Assembly: GCF_022637415.1 (NCBI RefSeq)
Contig: NZ_CP093340.1
Span: forward strand, 2,294,001-2,358,000
Length of the DNA stretch: 64,000 nt
Origin: Luteimonas sp. S4-F44
Lineage (GTDB): Bacteria; Pseudomonadota; Gammaproteobacteria; Xanthomonadales; Xanthomonadaceae
Reading direction: 5' to 3'
The notes under the pieces: generated by a model
The model's input: only the letters and a program-made list of their open reading frames with translations
Told to the model about the DNA's origin: nothing
Database searches by the model: none
Part shown: in pieces, positions 8,013-17,117 of the stretch
Numbering within the stretch: position 1 is the stretch's first letter
Layout: each line of letters opens with the position of its first letter
Program-made: the position numbers and the translations under genes

Positions 8013-10628
8013 CTATCGTGCCATGTCGCCATCGATCGAAGCGAGCAGCGCGGCGCGCAGGGTCGCCTGCGCGGCCTCGTCGAGGGGCTGGCCGTCGCCG
8101 CCGACGATCCGGAACACGTCCTCGACGCGTTCGCCGAACGTCGCCACGCGCGCATCGTGTACACGCACGCCGTGCTGGCGCAGCACGTGGGCGACGTCGG
8201 CCAACAGGCCCGGCCGGTCGGTGCACACCAGGCTGAAAACCGTGTGCCGGCCGTCGGCGCCTGGGTTGAATTCAATCCGCGGCGGCACGCGGAAATGACG
8301 CAGGTGGCGCGGCTGGGCACGACGCGCCGGGCACAGGTCGAGCGCACCGCCAAGCACGGTGGCGAGCTTGCGCTCGATCGCGGCCAGTTCCAGCGGATGG
8401 CGCGTGTCCATCGGCAGCACCTGGAAGACGTCGAAGATCGTGCCGCCCGGACCATCGAGCGCGCGCGCCTGCTGGATCGCCAGGCCCAGGCGGTCGAGCG
8501 TGATCACGATCGCCGAGAACAAGCCGTCGCGGTCGGGCGAATGCACGAACACCTCCAGCGCCTGCGCCCCGGCGGCGAGCCGGCGCACGCGCACCACCAG
8601 CCCCCCTTGCGCACTGTCGCTCAGCGCCAGCGCCTGCCACACCACCTGGTCGGCGCGCCCGCGCAGGAAGCTCTCCTGCGGAATCCGCGCGAACAGGGCG
8701 TCGGCCTGGACATCGTCGATGCCGTGGGCCGACAGCAGGCCGCGGGCACGGTCGCGCGCCTCGGCGATGCGCTCGATCGCCGCCACCGGATGCTCGAGGC
8801 CCCTGCGCAGCGCCAGCCGCGTGGCACTGCGCAGGTCGGTCAGCAGCCGGTCCTTCCAGGCGTTCCACAGCTTGGGCGAGGTGCCGGCGATATCGGCACA
8901 GGTCAGCAGGTACAGATAATCCAGCCGTTCGCGGTCGGCGACCTCGGCGGCGAACTTGTGGATCACCACCGGGTCGGAGATGTCGAGCTTCTGCGCGCTG
9001 GTCGACATCAGCAGGTGGCGCCGCACCAGCCACTCCACCAACGCGGTGTCGGCCTCGCCCAGCCCGTGCCCCTCGCAGAACGCGCGCGCGTCGACCGCGC
9101 CCAGTTCCGAATGGTCGCCGCCGCGCCCCTTGCCGATGTCGTGGAACAGCCCGGCCAGCAGCAGCAGTTCGGGCTTGCGCAGTTGCGGCCACACTTCGTG
9201 CGCGGTGGAAAACCGCTCGTCCGGCGTTTCGGACGCGAAGCTGGCCATGTTGCGCAGCACCGCCAGCGTGTGTTGATCGACGGTATAGGCGTGGAACAGA
9301 TCGAACTGCATCCGCCCGGTGACATTGGCGAATTCGGGGATCCACACGCCCAGCACCCCAAGCCTGGCCATCCGCTCGAGCGTGCGCACCGGCGTGGGTC
9401 CACGCAGCAGTGCCATGAACTGCTCGCGCAGCGCGGGCGAGGCACTGCGCCAGGACGGCAATGCGTGCAACGATTCGGCCAGCGCACGTGCGGTCTGCGA
9501 GTGCAGGCCGCGCAGTTCCTGGCGATCGGCCCAGATCGCGAACAGGTCGAACACCCGCGCGATGTCGCCGCCGGGCCAGACATCGTCGCGCGCCACCAGG
9601 TAGCCGCGCTGTACCCCGAACTCGGCATCGAGCGGCCGCAACTCGCCCTCGCCCTCGATCTGCTCCTCGAAGCGCTGCAGCAAGCGTTCGCTGATCCGCT
9701 GCACCACCGCGGCGCTGCGGTAGAACTCCTGCATCATCTTCTCGACCAACGGGTTGTCGGCCTGTTCGACGTGGTGCAGGCGCGCGGCCAGCGCCTTCTG
9801 GTAATCGAAGCGCAACCGTTCCTCGGCCTTGCCGGCGACCAGGTGCAGTCCGAAGCGCAGCCGCGAGAGCGTGCGCCGCTCACGTTCGAGCGTGGCATGC
9901 TCGTCGACCCCGAGCTGGCCGAGTGCGATCAGTTCTTCCAGGCCGTAGATGCCGAGGACGCGCCGCGCCATCCAGCGCAGGTTGTGCACGTCGCGCAGAC
10001 CGCCTGGGCCGTCTTTGATATTGGGCTCGAGATTGTCGGCGGTGTCGCCGAAACGTGCGTGACGGACTTCGAGTTCGCGGCGCTTGGCATGGAAGAACGC
10101 GGCCGCTGGCCAGACCTTGGGATCGGCGATCGCGTCCATCAGCGCGCGCACCTCGCCGATGTTGGCCAGCAGCGGACGCGCCTCCAGCAGCGCGGTCAAT
10201 ACGGTTGCATCGGCGGCCGCCTCGGTGCATTCCTCGAAGCTGCGCACCGCATGGCCGACCGGCAACCCCAGGTCCCACAGCAACGCCAGCATCCGGCTCA
10301 GCGCCTGCGCGTGCGCGGCTTGCACCTGCGGCTCGCCGACGACGAGCAGGTCGATGTCCGAATGGGGGAACAGCTCGCCGCGGCCGTAGCCGCCGACCGC
10401 GAACAGCGCCAGCACCGCCTCGCCGGGAATGCAGCGCGCCCAGGCCTTGCGGACCCAACCGTCGACGGCGTTGGCGCGTGCGGCCAGCAGCCGATCGATG
10501 TGCTGGCCGGCGTCGAAGCCCTGGATCAGCCGCGCGTCGTGCGCAGCGAGCGCGTCGCGCGCCTCCGCCACCCAGGCCGCGTCGCCGACATCGGCGGCAG
10601 GTGCGGTGGCGGCGGTGCGCTCGCCCAC
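8013..10628 (-). CDS. glnD: Bifunctional uridylyltransferase/uridylyl-removing enzyme GlnD
   Basis: 871 residues starting at GTG (10628), one base after the map stop codon. Domain order is as expected: nucleotidyltransferase with GGYGRGELFPHSDID at 79-93, a central GlnE-like region, an HD domain with LFHDIGKGRGGDHSE at about residue 490, and two C-terminal ACT domains, which sense glutamine. GlnD uridylylates the PII protein when nitrogen is short and removes UMP when glutamine is plentiful, thereby controlling glutamine synthetase and nitrogen regulation. Metal-binding Asp residues of the transferase (SDID) and the HD pair are intact, so both activities should be present. It is close-packed with map and dapD, so it probably shares their transcript. 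Confidence 0.96.
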   Translation of the reverse strand: MGERTAATAPAADVGDAAWVAEARDALAAHDARLIQGFDAGQHIDRLLAARANAVDGWVRKAWARCIPGEAVLALFAVGGYGRGELFPHSDIDLLVVGEPQVQAAHAQALSRMLALLWDLGLPVGHAVRSFEECTEAAADATVLTALLEARPLLANIGEVRALMDAIADPKVWPAAAFFHAKRRELEVRHARFGDTADNLEPNIKDGPGGLRDVHNLRWMARRVLGIYGLEELIALGQLGVDEHATLERERRTLSRLRFGLHLVAGKAEERLRFDYQKALAARLHHVEQADNPLVEKMMQEFYRSAAVVQRISERLLQRFEEQIEGEGELRPLDAEFGVQRGYLVARDDVWPGGDIARVFDLFAIWADRQELRGLHSQTARALAESLHALPSWRSASPALREQFMALLRGPTPVRTLERMARLGVLGVWIPEFANVTGRMQFDLFHAYTVDQHTLAVLRNMASFASETPDERFSTAHEVWPQLRKPELLLLAGLFHDIGKGRGGDHSELGAVDARAFCEGHGLGEADTALVEWLVRRHLLMSTSAQKLDISDPVVIHKFAAEVADRERLDYLYLLTCADIAGTSPKLWNAWKDRLLTDLRSATRLALRRGLEHPVAAIERIAEARDRARGLLSAHGIDDVQADALFARIPQESFLRGRADQVVWQALALSDSAQGGLVVRVRRLAAGAQALEVFVHSPDRDGLFSAIVITLDRLGLAIQQARALDGPGGTIFDVFQVLPMDTRHPLELAAIERKLATVLGGALDLCPARRAQPRHLRHFRVPPRIEFNPGADGRHTVFSLVCTDRPGLLADVAHVLRQHGVRVHDARVATFGERVEDVFRIVGGDGQPLDEAAQATLRAALLASIDGDMAR

Positions 10629-10629
10629 G

Positions 10630-11412
10630 TCAGAGGAACGCGTCGTTGTCGTCGCCCGGAATCCGGGTCAACACGTCGACACCGTCGGCGGTGACCGCGA
10701 CCGTGTGCTCCCACTGCGCGGAGAGCTTGCGGTCCTTGGTGACCACCGTCCACCCATCGGGCAGCACCTTGGTGAAGCGCGTGCCCTCGTTGATCATCGG
10801 CTCGATCGTGAAGGTCATGCCTTCCTTGAGCACGACGCCGGTGCCCGGCGTGCCGTAGTGCAGCACCTGCGGATCGTCGTGATAGACCTTGCCGATGCCG
10901 TGGCCGCAGTACTCGCGCACGACGCTGAAACGCTCACTTTCGGCGTACTTCTGGATCGCGTGGCCGACATCGCCGAGCGTGGCGCCGGGCCGTACCGCGC
11001 GGATGCCGCGCCACATCGCCTCGCGGGTCACTTCGACCAGTCGCTTGGCCATCACCGACGGCGTGCCGACGAAGTACATGCGGCTGGTGTCGCCGTGCCA
11101 GCCGTCCTTGATGACGGTCACGTCGATATTGATGATGTCGCCGTCCTTGAGCACCTTCGCATCGCTCGGGATACCGTGACAGATGACGTTGTTGGCCGAA
11201 ATGCAGGTCGTCTTGGGATAGCCCTTGTAGCCGACGTTGGCCGGGATCGCGCCCTGCACGTTGACGATGTGCTCGTAGCAGATGCGATCCAGCTCGTCGG
11301 TGGTCACCCCGGGTTTGACGTGCGGGGCAACGATCTGCAGGACTTCGGCGGCCAGGCGGCCGGCCACGCGCATCTTCTCGATCTCGTCGGGCGTCTTGGT
11401 CTGAATGCTCAT
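10630..11412 (-). CDS. map: Type I methionine aminopeptidase
   Basis: 260 residues from the ATG at 11412 (MSIQTKTPDEIEKM), the usual N-terminus; a longer in-frame start lacks support. It shows the MetAP metal ligands in NIDVTVIKDGWHGDTSRM, the His of GHGIGKVYHDDP, and the Glu residues of TIEPMIN and QWEHTVAV. It removes the initiator methionine from nascent proteins. There is no Shine-Dalgarno sequence before the ATG; instead a -10-like GATAAT lies 6 bp upstream, suggesting a leaderless mRNA. It heads the cluster that runs through glnD, dapD and dapE. In related genomes it is, to my knowledge, adjacent to rpsB, whereas here a pilus operon separates them. Confidence 0.96.
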   Translation of the reverse strand: MSIQTKTPDEIEKMRVAGRLAAEVLQIVAPHVKPGVTTDELDRICYEHIVNVQGAIPANVGYKGYPKTTCISANNVICHGIPSDAKVLKDGDIINIDVTVIKDGWHGDTSRMYFVGTPSVMAKRLVEVTREAMWRGIRAVRPGATLGDVGHAIQKYAESERFSVVREYCGHGIGKVYHDDPQVLHYGTPGTGVVLKEGMTFTIEPMINEGTRFTKVLPDGWTVVTKDRKLSAQWEHTVAVTADGVDVLTRIPGDDNDAFL

Positions 11413-11753
11413 CCGGCCATTATCGCAGATCGCCCCGGCCCGCCGCGCGGCTCGCCTCAGGACGGAGCGCGTCAACGCCGCGCGACACCCTTTATCCGAC
11501 TCACGGCGCCTTCACCGCGCGTGCGCCCACTATGGCACGCATAAAGGATTCACGGCTTTTTCGAACACGCTAGTGACGACGAGCGGGCGTACCAGCGCAG
11601 CCCGACCGTCGCGGACAGGAGACCGCCATGCCACTGAACGCCCCCCCTCCCCCGCCAGCGGCCCGTGCCAACGCACGACGCGCAGCCCACGACCGCGCGC
11701 TGGCCGTTCCCTGCCCGCATGTCCTTCGGATTTCCACACCACGGAGATATCCC
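11413..11753. other. 341-bp divergent intergenic region between map and the pilus operon
   Basis: It must carry the promoters for map (minus) and for the pilus operon (plus). Apart from the map -10 candidate, no convincing hexamer pair was found for the pilus direction. A good ribosome binding site (AGGAG at 11616-11620) precedes an ATG at 11628 that is in frame with the first pilus subunit and would add 42 mostly polar, proline- and arginine-rich residues before its signal peptide. Whether this upstream start is used is open. Confidence 0.5.
11419..11424 (-). promoter_or_regulatory. Candidate -10 element for a leaderless map transcript
   Basis: On the minus strand, GATAAT is preceded by TGC and ends 6 bp before the map ATG. 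Normal spacing puts the transcription start at or next to the A of the start codon. No -35 match and no ribosome binding site are visible. Confidence 0.4.
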
Positions 11754-12296
11754 ATGCGTCTGATGCCGTTGACCGCCGCCGCCCTGCTTGGGCTGTTCGG
11801 CGCAACCGCCCACGCCGAGATTACCGGACAGATCGACGCCACCATGACCCTGCAGGCGGGCTGCATCATCAATGGCGTCGATACCGCCGACGGCGCCGAC
11901 GCCGGCCTTCTGGGCACGCTCGATTTCGGCACCGAGACCACGGTATTCGATCAGGCCGATGCCGAGGTGCAGAACGCGGGCAGCGCGATCACCATCCGGT
12001 GCTCGGAAGGCGTGACACCCACCATCGCCTTCGATGGCGGTCTCAACCCCGGCGCTGCGCCCGATGGTGGTGGAACCCGCGCGCTGGCGCTGCAGGGCGG
12101 CGCGGATGCGCGCTTCATCAGTTACGAGCTCTATTCCGATGCCGGCAGGACGACGGTGATCGCCGACGGCGATGCGCTGACCTTGCCCGCCGATGGCACC
12201 ACGCAGACGGTGAACGTCTACGGACGGGCGTTCGGGGGCGGCGCGTTGTTGCCGGGCACCTACACCGATGTCATTGGCGTCGTGATCACGCTCTAA
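11754..12296 (+). CDS. Spore coat U (SCPU) domain pilus subunit 1
   Basis: 180 residues. The chosen ATG (11754) has GGAG about 8 bp upstream and opens with a Sec signal peptide ending AHA before EITGQ. The mature protein is a small beta-rich SCPU domain with the paired cysteines in AGCIING and IRCSEG, the LGTLDFGT motif, and the closing GTYTDVIGVVITL strand that acts as donor strand. SCPU proteins are the subunits of archaic chaperone-usher (Csu-like) pili in Gram-negative bacteria, despite the sporulation name. The first gene is most probably the major pilin. A second in-frame ATG at 11628 would give a 42-residue longer N-terminus. Chaperone, usher and tip genes follow in the same operon. 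Confidence 0.88.
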   Translation: MRLMPLTAAALLGLFGATAHAEITGQIDATMTLQAGCIINGVDTADGADAGLLGTLDFGTETTVFDQADAEVQNAGSAITIRCSEGVTPTIAFDGGLNPGAAPDGGGTRALALQGGADARFISYELYSDAGRTTVIADGDALTLPADGTTQTVNVYGRAFGGGALLPGTYTDVIGVVITL

Positions 12297-12297
12297 C

Positions 12298-12876
12298 GTG
12301 GCCGTGGCCCGCACGCGTGCGCATCGGCCCCATGCACCGCGCCCTGTCGGCGCACGCGTTGCCGGCAGTCTGCTCGCGGTGCTGCTGACGACATCGTCCT
12401 ACGGACTGCAGGCCGAGACCCAGACCACCTTCCCGGTTTCGGCGACAGTGGTCCGGGGCTGCGCGATCGACGGATTGGGCAGCAGTGGCGCTGCGGGGGT
12501 GATGGCGACGCTCGACTTCGGCACCGACAGCGCGCTCTCGAGCGCGGTGCGTACCGCGGATGCCGGCGCGGCGCAGGTGGTCACGCTGCGCTGCACGCCA
12601 GGCGTGGTGATGCGCATGCGCATCGATGGCGGCGCGCATGCGGCAGGCGGGGTCCGGCAACTGCGGCACGCCTCGGTCGATCGCCGGCTCCCGTACCGGC
12701 TCTACCGCGACCCGGCTTTCGCCCAGGAGATCGCGATCGATCAGGCGCAGGCGATCACCGTGCCCGGCACCGGTGCCCTTGGCATTGTGCTGCCAGTCCA
12801 CGCCCGGCTGGCGCTACCAGGAAACGCACTGCCAGGCGCATACACCGACACGGTCACCGTGACGCTGGATTGGTGA
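12298..12876 (+). CDS. Spore coat U (SCPU) domain pilus subunit 2
   Basis: 192 residues from a GTG one base after the stop of subunit 1. A long Arg/His-rich n-region precedes the hydrophobic signal (VAGSLLAVLLTTSSYGLQA). The mature part repeats the SCPU pattern: cysteines in VRGCAIDG and LRCTPG, LDFGTDSA, and the C-terminal PGAYTDTVTVTLDW strand. It is a diverged paralogue of the preceding subunit and is likely a minor or adaptor subunit of the same pilus. The near-zero spacing implies coupled translation. Confidence 0.85.
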   Translation: MAVARTRAHRPHAPRPVGARVAGSLLAVLLTTSSYGLQAETQTTFPVSATVVRGCAIDGLGSSGAAGVMATLDFGTDSALSSAVRTADAGAAQVVTLRCTPGVVMRMRIDGGAHAAGGVRQLRHASVDRRLPYRLYRDPAFAQEIAIDQAQAITVPGTGALGIVLPVHARLALPGNALPGAYTDTVTVTLDW

Positions 12877-12910
12877 GGTCGCCCGATCCGGCATCGACAA
12901 GGATAACGCC

Positions 12911-13687
12911 ATGTCCCTGTTCCCCCGCCGCGCCGATGCATTGGCTCGTGCAATCCGCTGGCTGTTCGCTGCCTCGATGGCGCTGGCGTCGATCACCGCC
13001 CCGGCAGGCAATTCGCTGCTGATCTGGCCAGTCAACCCGACCATTCGCCACGACGAGCAGGCCACCGCACTGTGGATCGAGAACCAGGGCCGAACCACCG
13101 CGCACCTGCAACTGCGCGTGTTCGAATGGCACCAGACCGATGGCGAAGACACGTATCGCCCGCAGCAGGCCGTCGTCGGTTCGCCGCCCATGACCCGAAT
13201 CGCCCCCGGCCAGCGCCAGTTGGTCCGCCTGACGCGGACCGCAGAGGCCGCGCCTGGCGCCGGGGAACTCGCCTATCGGATCGTCGTCGACGAGATCCCG
13301 GTTCAGCCCGTCGAGGAAACACCGGCCGGCACCCCGGTCGGCGTGCGCTTCCAGTTCCGTTACTCGATTCCGTTGTTCGTCAACGGCGACGCAGCCGACC
13401 AGGAGGCGCCGCAGCTGGCATGGGAACTGGAGCGGCGCGACGGACAGGTCTTCCTGCTGGTCCACAACCGCGGCCTGAGGCACGCACGGCTGACGGGGCT
13501 CGGATTTCGCCGCCCCGGCGGCGCGCACGTTCCCCTGGAGGACGTGCAACTGGGCTACGTCCTCGCCGGCAGCTTCGCGCGCTGGCCGCTGGCGGATGCG
13601 GCACAGACCGACGGCACGCTCGAGGCCCACATCGAGGATCACCAGCGCCTGCACGTGATTCCGCCGATGCGGGGGACGGCACGCTAA
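12911..13687 (+). CDS. Periplasmic pilus assembly chaperone (PapD-like, archaic class)
   Basis: 258 residues with an N-terminal signal (WLFAASMALASITAPA). It then shows the PapD-type immunoglobulin domain, with LLIWPVNPTIRHDEQATALWIENQG and the second-domain strand VRFQFRYSIPLFV. Such chaperones bind subunits in the periplasm and donate a strand until the usher takes over. RIAPGQRQLVRLTR matches the conserved pre-G1 region. Its TAA overlaps the usher ATG (TAATG), so assembly factors are made in step. The family is clear; subunit specificity for the two neighbouring SCPU proteins is inferred from the operon. Confidence 0.9.
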   Translation: MSLFPRRADALARAIRWLFAASMALASITAPAGNSLLIWPVNPTIRHDEQATALWIENQGRTTAHLQLRVFEWHQTDGEDTYRPQQAVVGSPPMTRIAPGQRQLVRLTRTAEAAPGAGELAYRIVVDEIPVQPVEETPAGTPVGVRFQFRYSIPLFVNGDAADQEAPQLAWELERRDGQVFLLVHNRGLRHARLTGLGFRRPGGAHVPLEDVQLGYVLAGSFARWPLADAAQTDGTLEAHIEDHQRLHVIPPMRGTAR

Positions 13688-16029
13688 TGCCCCGCCCATC
13701 GACCGCGTGCCTCGCCTCGGCCCTGCTGTGTGCAGGGCTGGCGCCGGCACCGCCGACCGAGGCTGCAGCGCCGCCTGGCCGACTGCCGCCGCCTCCGCGG
13801 GCGAGCGATGCGGTCGGTGAAGGCCTGGTGCACCTGGAGCTGGTCGTCAACGGGCTGGCATCGGGACGTGTGGTGCCGGTCGAGTTGCGCGACGGACACT
13901 ATCTGGTCGACGCGGCCGTGCTGCACGCCCTGCACGTGCGCGTCGATGCACCCGACGAGGACGGTCGGGTCGCGGTCGACCGCGTGCCGGGCGTCACCGT
14001 CGATTACGACGTCGTCAATCTGCGCCTGCACATCCAGGTGCCCGCCGACTGGCTACCGACGCAGCACTTCGACAGCCACGCCGGCCTCGCCCGCCATCCG
14101 TCGCGCGCCAGCAGCGGGATGCTGCTCAACTATGACCTCTACGCCACGCGGGCGCCGCACGCGTCCACGGCGACCTCGCTATGGACCGACGTGCGCCTGT
14201 TCGGCGATGCCGGCACGGTGTCGTCGTCGGGTGCCTGGCGCCACGGCGGTGGCGTCGATCGGGCGTTCGTCCGCTACGACACCCGCTGGCAGCGCGTCGA
14301 CGAGGCGCAGGCACGGTTCTGGGAGGCCGGCGACCTGATCACGCGCGGGCCCGTCTGGACTTCGCCGGTCCGGATTGGCGGGGTCCAGTTCTCGCGCGAT
14401 TTCTCGCTCCGGCCAGACATCGTCACCTATCCGTTGCCGCAGTTCGCTGGCCAGGCCGGGGTGCCGTCGGCGGTCGATCTGTACGTCAACGGCAACCTCG
14501 CTGCACGCGAACGTGTCGACCCCGGCCCCTTCGCGCTGACCGACGTGCCGTTCATCAACGGCGCCGGCGAGGCGGTGGTCGTGGTGACCGATGCGCTGGG
14601 CCGGCAGGTCGCCACGGCCGTGCCGTTCTACGTCAGCAGCCGCCTGCTCGCGCCAGGCCTGAGCGACTTCGCGCTCGCGGCCGGTGCGTTGCGCCGCGAT
14701 TACGGCGTCGAGAACTTCGCCTACGGCCCGGTCGTGGCCTCGGCTGCCTACAGCCGCGGCCTCACCGATGCGCTGACCGTCGAGACGCTCGGCGAGGCGG
14801 CCGAGGATCTGACCCGACTCGGCGCCGGCGGCGTGGTCCGGCTGGGCATGCTGGGGGTGCTCAATGCCGCTTACAGCCGCAGCGAGTCGCGCGGCCGCTC
14901 GGGCGACCAGATCGATGTCGGCTACCAGTACGCGCGCCGCGGGTTCACCCTGTCGGCGCAGCATCAGCGCAGCGACCGCGACTTCGTCGACCTGGCCCGT
15001 TACGACCCCCGGACCACGCCGCTATTCCGGCCGCGGACGACGGTGGTCGCCGGCAGCGTCGCCCTCGGACGCTGGGGCAGCCTGGGGCTTGGTCACATTG
15101 CGCTCGAGAACGCCGACGCCTCACGGATCCGGCTGGTCAACCTGTCGTGGAGCGTATCGCCATGGCAGAACATCGGTGTCTACCTGTCGGGCAACCGCGA
15201 CATCGACAGCGGCGACTGGTCGGCGGTCGCGCAACTGGTGGTCTCGCTGCGACACGGCAACGTCACCGCGACGCACGACCGCGCGAGCGGGCGCGGCGAT
15301 GCGCAACGCCTGCGCTACACACGCCCGGTGCCCAGCGACGGCGGGCTCGGGCTCGGCCTGGGCTACAGCCGCTTCGAGGCGGGCGACGACCAGTTGGAGC
15401 TCGACGCCTTGTGGCGCAACCGCCACGTCCAGTTCGGTGGCGGGGTGCGCGGCAGCGCCGGTGCGCACACGCTGTGGGCCAGCGCCGCCGGCGCGATCGT
15501 GCGTATGGGGGGCGGTACCTTCCTGTCGAACCGGATCTCCGATGCGTTCGTGGTGGTGGACACCAACGGGTTTGCGGATATTCCGGTGCGCTACGAGAAC
15601 GTGACCGTAGGCACCACCGACCGCAGCGGCCGGCTGCTGGTGCCGTGGTCGGGGGCGCACTACGCCGCAAAGTTCGAGATCGATCCGCTGCAATTGCCGA
15701 CGAACGTGCAAACGCCGGTCGTCGAGCAACGCGTCGCGGTCCGCCGCGGCAGTGGCTACGTGATGCACTTCCCAGTCGAGCGCACGCTCGCGGCCTTGGT
15801 GACGTTGCACGATGCCGCGGGCGTCGAGCTCGCACCGGGCACGCCGGTGACCAGCGCCCAGGGCGAGGAGGCGTACGTGGGCTGGGACGGGCTGGTTTAT
15901 CTGTCGAGACTGGCACCGGACAACACGCTCACTGCACGCCCCGCCGGGGGAGCCTCTTGCACCGTGCGCTTCACGCTCGCCCCTGACGTCGATGGGTTGG
16001 CGCGGATCGGCCCCCTGGCCTGCCGATGA
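13687..16029 (+). CDS. Outer-membrane usher protein of the archaic chaperone-usher pathway
   Basis: 780 residues from the ATG overlapping the chaperone stop. Order: signal peptide (ACLASALLCAGLAPAPPTEA), N-terminal periplasmic domain (VELRDGHYLVDAAVL), a 24-strand-type beta-barrel with alternating motifs such as FRPRTTVVAGSVALG and YTRPVPSDGGLGLGLGYS, the middle plug region (VDLYVNGNLAARERVDPGPF), and C-terminal domains ending in VRFTLAPDVDGLARIGPLAC. It forms the pore and catalyses ordered subunit addition. It is shorter than classical FimD (about 830-870), as is common in this archaic class. It overlaps the tip gene by 4 bp. Confidence 0.92.
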   Translation: MPRPSTACLASALLCAGLAPAPPTEAAAPPGRLPPPPRASDAVGEGLVHLELVVNGLASGRVVPVELRDGHYLVDAAVLHALHVRVDAPDEDGRVAVDRVPGVTVDYDVVNLRLHIQVPADWLPTQHFDSHAGLARHPSRASSGMLLNYDLYATRAPHASTATSLWTDVRLFGDAGTVSSSGAWRHGGGVDRAFVRYDTRWQRVDEAQARFWEAGDLITRGPVWTSPVRIGGVQFSRDFSLRPDIVTYPLPQFAGQAGVPSAVDLYVNGNLAARERVDPGPFALTDVPFINGAGEAVVVVTDALGRQVATAVPFYVSSRLLAPGLSDFALAAGALRRDYGVENFAYGPVVASAAYSRGLTDALTVETLGEAAEDLTRLGAGGVVRLGMLGVLNAAYSRSESRGRSGDQIDVGYQYARRGFTLSAQHQRSDRDFVDLARYDPRTTPLFRPRTTVVAGSVALGRWGSLGLGHIALENADASRIRLVNLSWSVSPWQNIGVYLSGNRDIDSGDWSAVAQLVVSLRHGNVTATHDRASGRGDAQRLRYTRPVPSDGGLGLGLGYSRFEAGDDQLELDALWRNRHVQFGGGVRGSAGAHTLWASAAGAIVRMGGGTFLSNRISDAFVVVDTNGFADIPVRYENVTVGTTDRSGRLLVPWSGAHYAAKFEIDPLQLPTNVQTPVVEQRVAVRRGSGYVMHFPVERTLAALVTLHDAAGVELAPGTPVTSAQGEEAYVGWDGLVYLSRLAPDNTLTARPAGGASCTVRFTLAPDVDGLARIGPLACR

Positions 16030-17069
16030 TACGCCCACGCATCCGCATTGCCCCCCCGGCGCGCAGCCGTCAGCGTCTGCGTCTGCTGCTCCTCCTCGCG
16101 CTGCTCGCCGCTGGCGGCACGCATGCGCAGGACACCGGCTCGTGCACGGTGGCCAGCGCGCAGGCCGACCTTGGCACCGTCGGCACATTGGCGTTGGCCG
16201 AGGGCCCGCGGCAGGCGGCCGGCAACGGCGGCCTGACCTGCGGCGCGCTGGCCTTCATCAGCACCTCCTATATCAAGGTGCGGCTGGAGAACTCGACGTT
16301 CCAGTTGGCCCACGATGGCGGCGGGCCTTCGCTTCCGTTCACGGTGCTGGCGCAGAGTACGGGGCCGCAGATCGGTCAGGGCCAGGAGTTCGACTTCTCG
16401 GGACTGAACCTGCTCAACCTCTTCAACGGGCCCGGCGGGAGCCTGCCACTGTACGTCCGCACCACGCCCACCGCGGGCCTGCGCGCCGGCACCTACACCG
16501 GCATGATCAACCTGCGCTGGTTCTTCTCGGTCTGCACCGTCGGGCTCGGGCCGGTGTGCGTCTATTCGCAGAGTCCTGGTTTCCAACGCCCCGGCTTGTT
16601 CACGCCGCTCAATTGGGGCACCGGCATTCCGACCAGCGTGAGAGTCGTGCTGCGGCTGGAGAACGACTGCGCGATCGCCGCCCCGCCGCTGAACTTCGGC
16701 AGCGCGCCGCTGGCCGGCGCGTTCGGGCCGGTGGTCCAGCAGATCACCGTTCGCTGCAGCGCCGGTGCCGCGTACTCAGTGGGGATCGACGACGGCCAGC
16801 ACTTTGCGGGAGGCTGGCGGCGCATGCGCGACGAGGCCGCCCCGACCCAGTTCCTGCGCTACGCGCTCTACAAGGGCGCAGGATCGGGCGAGCGCTGGGG
16901 CAGCGTCGGGGCCGAGCGTCGCACCAGCGCCACTGCGGAGGCCAATCCCGGCCTCTACACCGGCACCGCGGCCCAGGGCTTCACGTACCGGGCGCTGATC
17001 GACCCGACCCAGACCACACCGCCGCCGGGGGTCTACCGCGACACTCTCCGGGTCGATATCCGCTTCTGA
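16026..17069 (+). CDS. Two-domain SCPU protein, probable pilus tip adhesin
   Basis: 347 residues, starting at an ATGA overlap with the usher. After a signal peptide ending THAQ there are two beta-rich halves. The N-terminal half has an unusual hydrophobic stretch ([16 protein letters not shown]) and WFFSVC; the C-terminal half is a regular SCPU domain with [34 protein letters not shown] and the terminal [13 protein letters not shown] donor-like strand. The last gene of Csu-type operons encodes the tip adhesin, in which hydrophobic loops bind surfaces. Size, position and two-domain build fit that role. Binding target unknown. Confidence 0.82.
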   Translation: MIRPRIRIAPPARSRQRLRLLLLLALLAAGGTHAQDTGSCTVASAQADLGTVGTLALAEGPRQAAGNGGLTCGALAFISTSYIKVRLENSTFQLAHDGGGPSLPFTVLAQSTGPQIGQGQEFDFSGLNLLNLFNGPGGSLPLYVRTTPTAGLRAGTYTGMINLRWFFSVCTVGLGPVCVYSQSPGFQRPGLFTPLNWGTGIPTSVRVVLRLENDCAIAAPPLNFGSAPLAGAFGPVVQQITVRCSAGAAYSVGIDDGQHFAGGWRRMRDEAAPTQFLRYALYKGAGSGERWGSVGAERRTSATAEANPGLYTGTAAQGFTYRALIDPTQTTPPPGVYRDTLRVDIRF

Positions 17070-17087
17070 GCCCGAGGACCGGGCAGA

Positions 17088-17117
17088 TTGCGCCCAGGCG
17101 GCAGCGCAGGCTACAAT
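17088..17117 (+). promoter_or_regulatory. Sigma-70-type promoter for rpsB-tsf
   Basis: TTGCGC (17088-17093) and TACAAT (17112-17117) are separated by 18 bp and lie just after the last pilus gene. This separates ribosomal transcription from the pilus operon. A start near 17124 gives a leader of about 235 nt before rpsB. Confidence 0.6.

Noticed and set aside
7059..10694. Open frame of more than 1200 codons on the plus strand opposite glnD
   Set aside because: It is antisense to a clear glnD gene, made possible by high GC with few stops. It has no domain and no binding site, and its composition (Arg/Gln/His-rich) is that of a shadow frame.
11533..11539. TGGCACG as a sigma-54 -24 element for the pilus operon
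   Set aside because: The matching -12 TTGC is missing at the right distance (AAGGA instead), and no activator gene is nearby.
11754..17069. Spore coat proteins
   Set aside because: The name comes from Myxococcus; chaperone and usher genes in the same operon show that these are pilus subunits.
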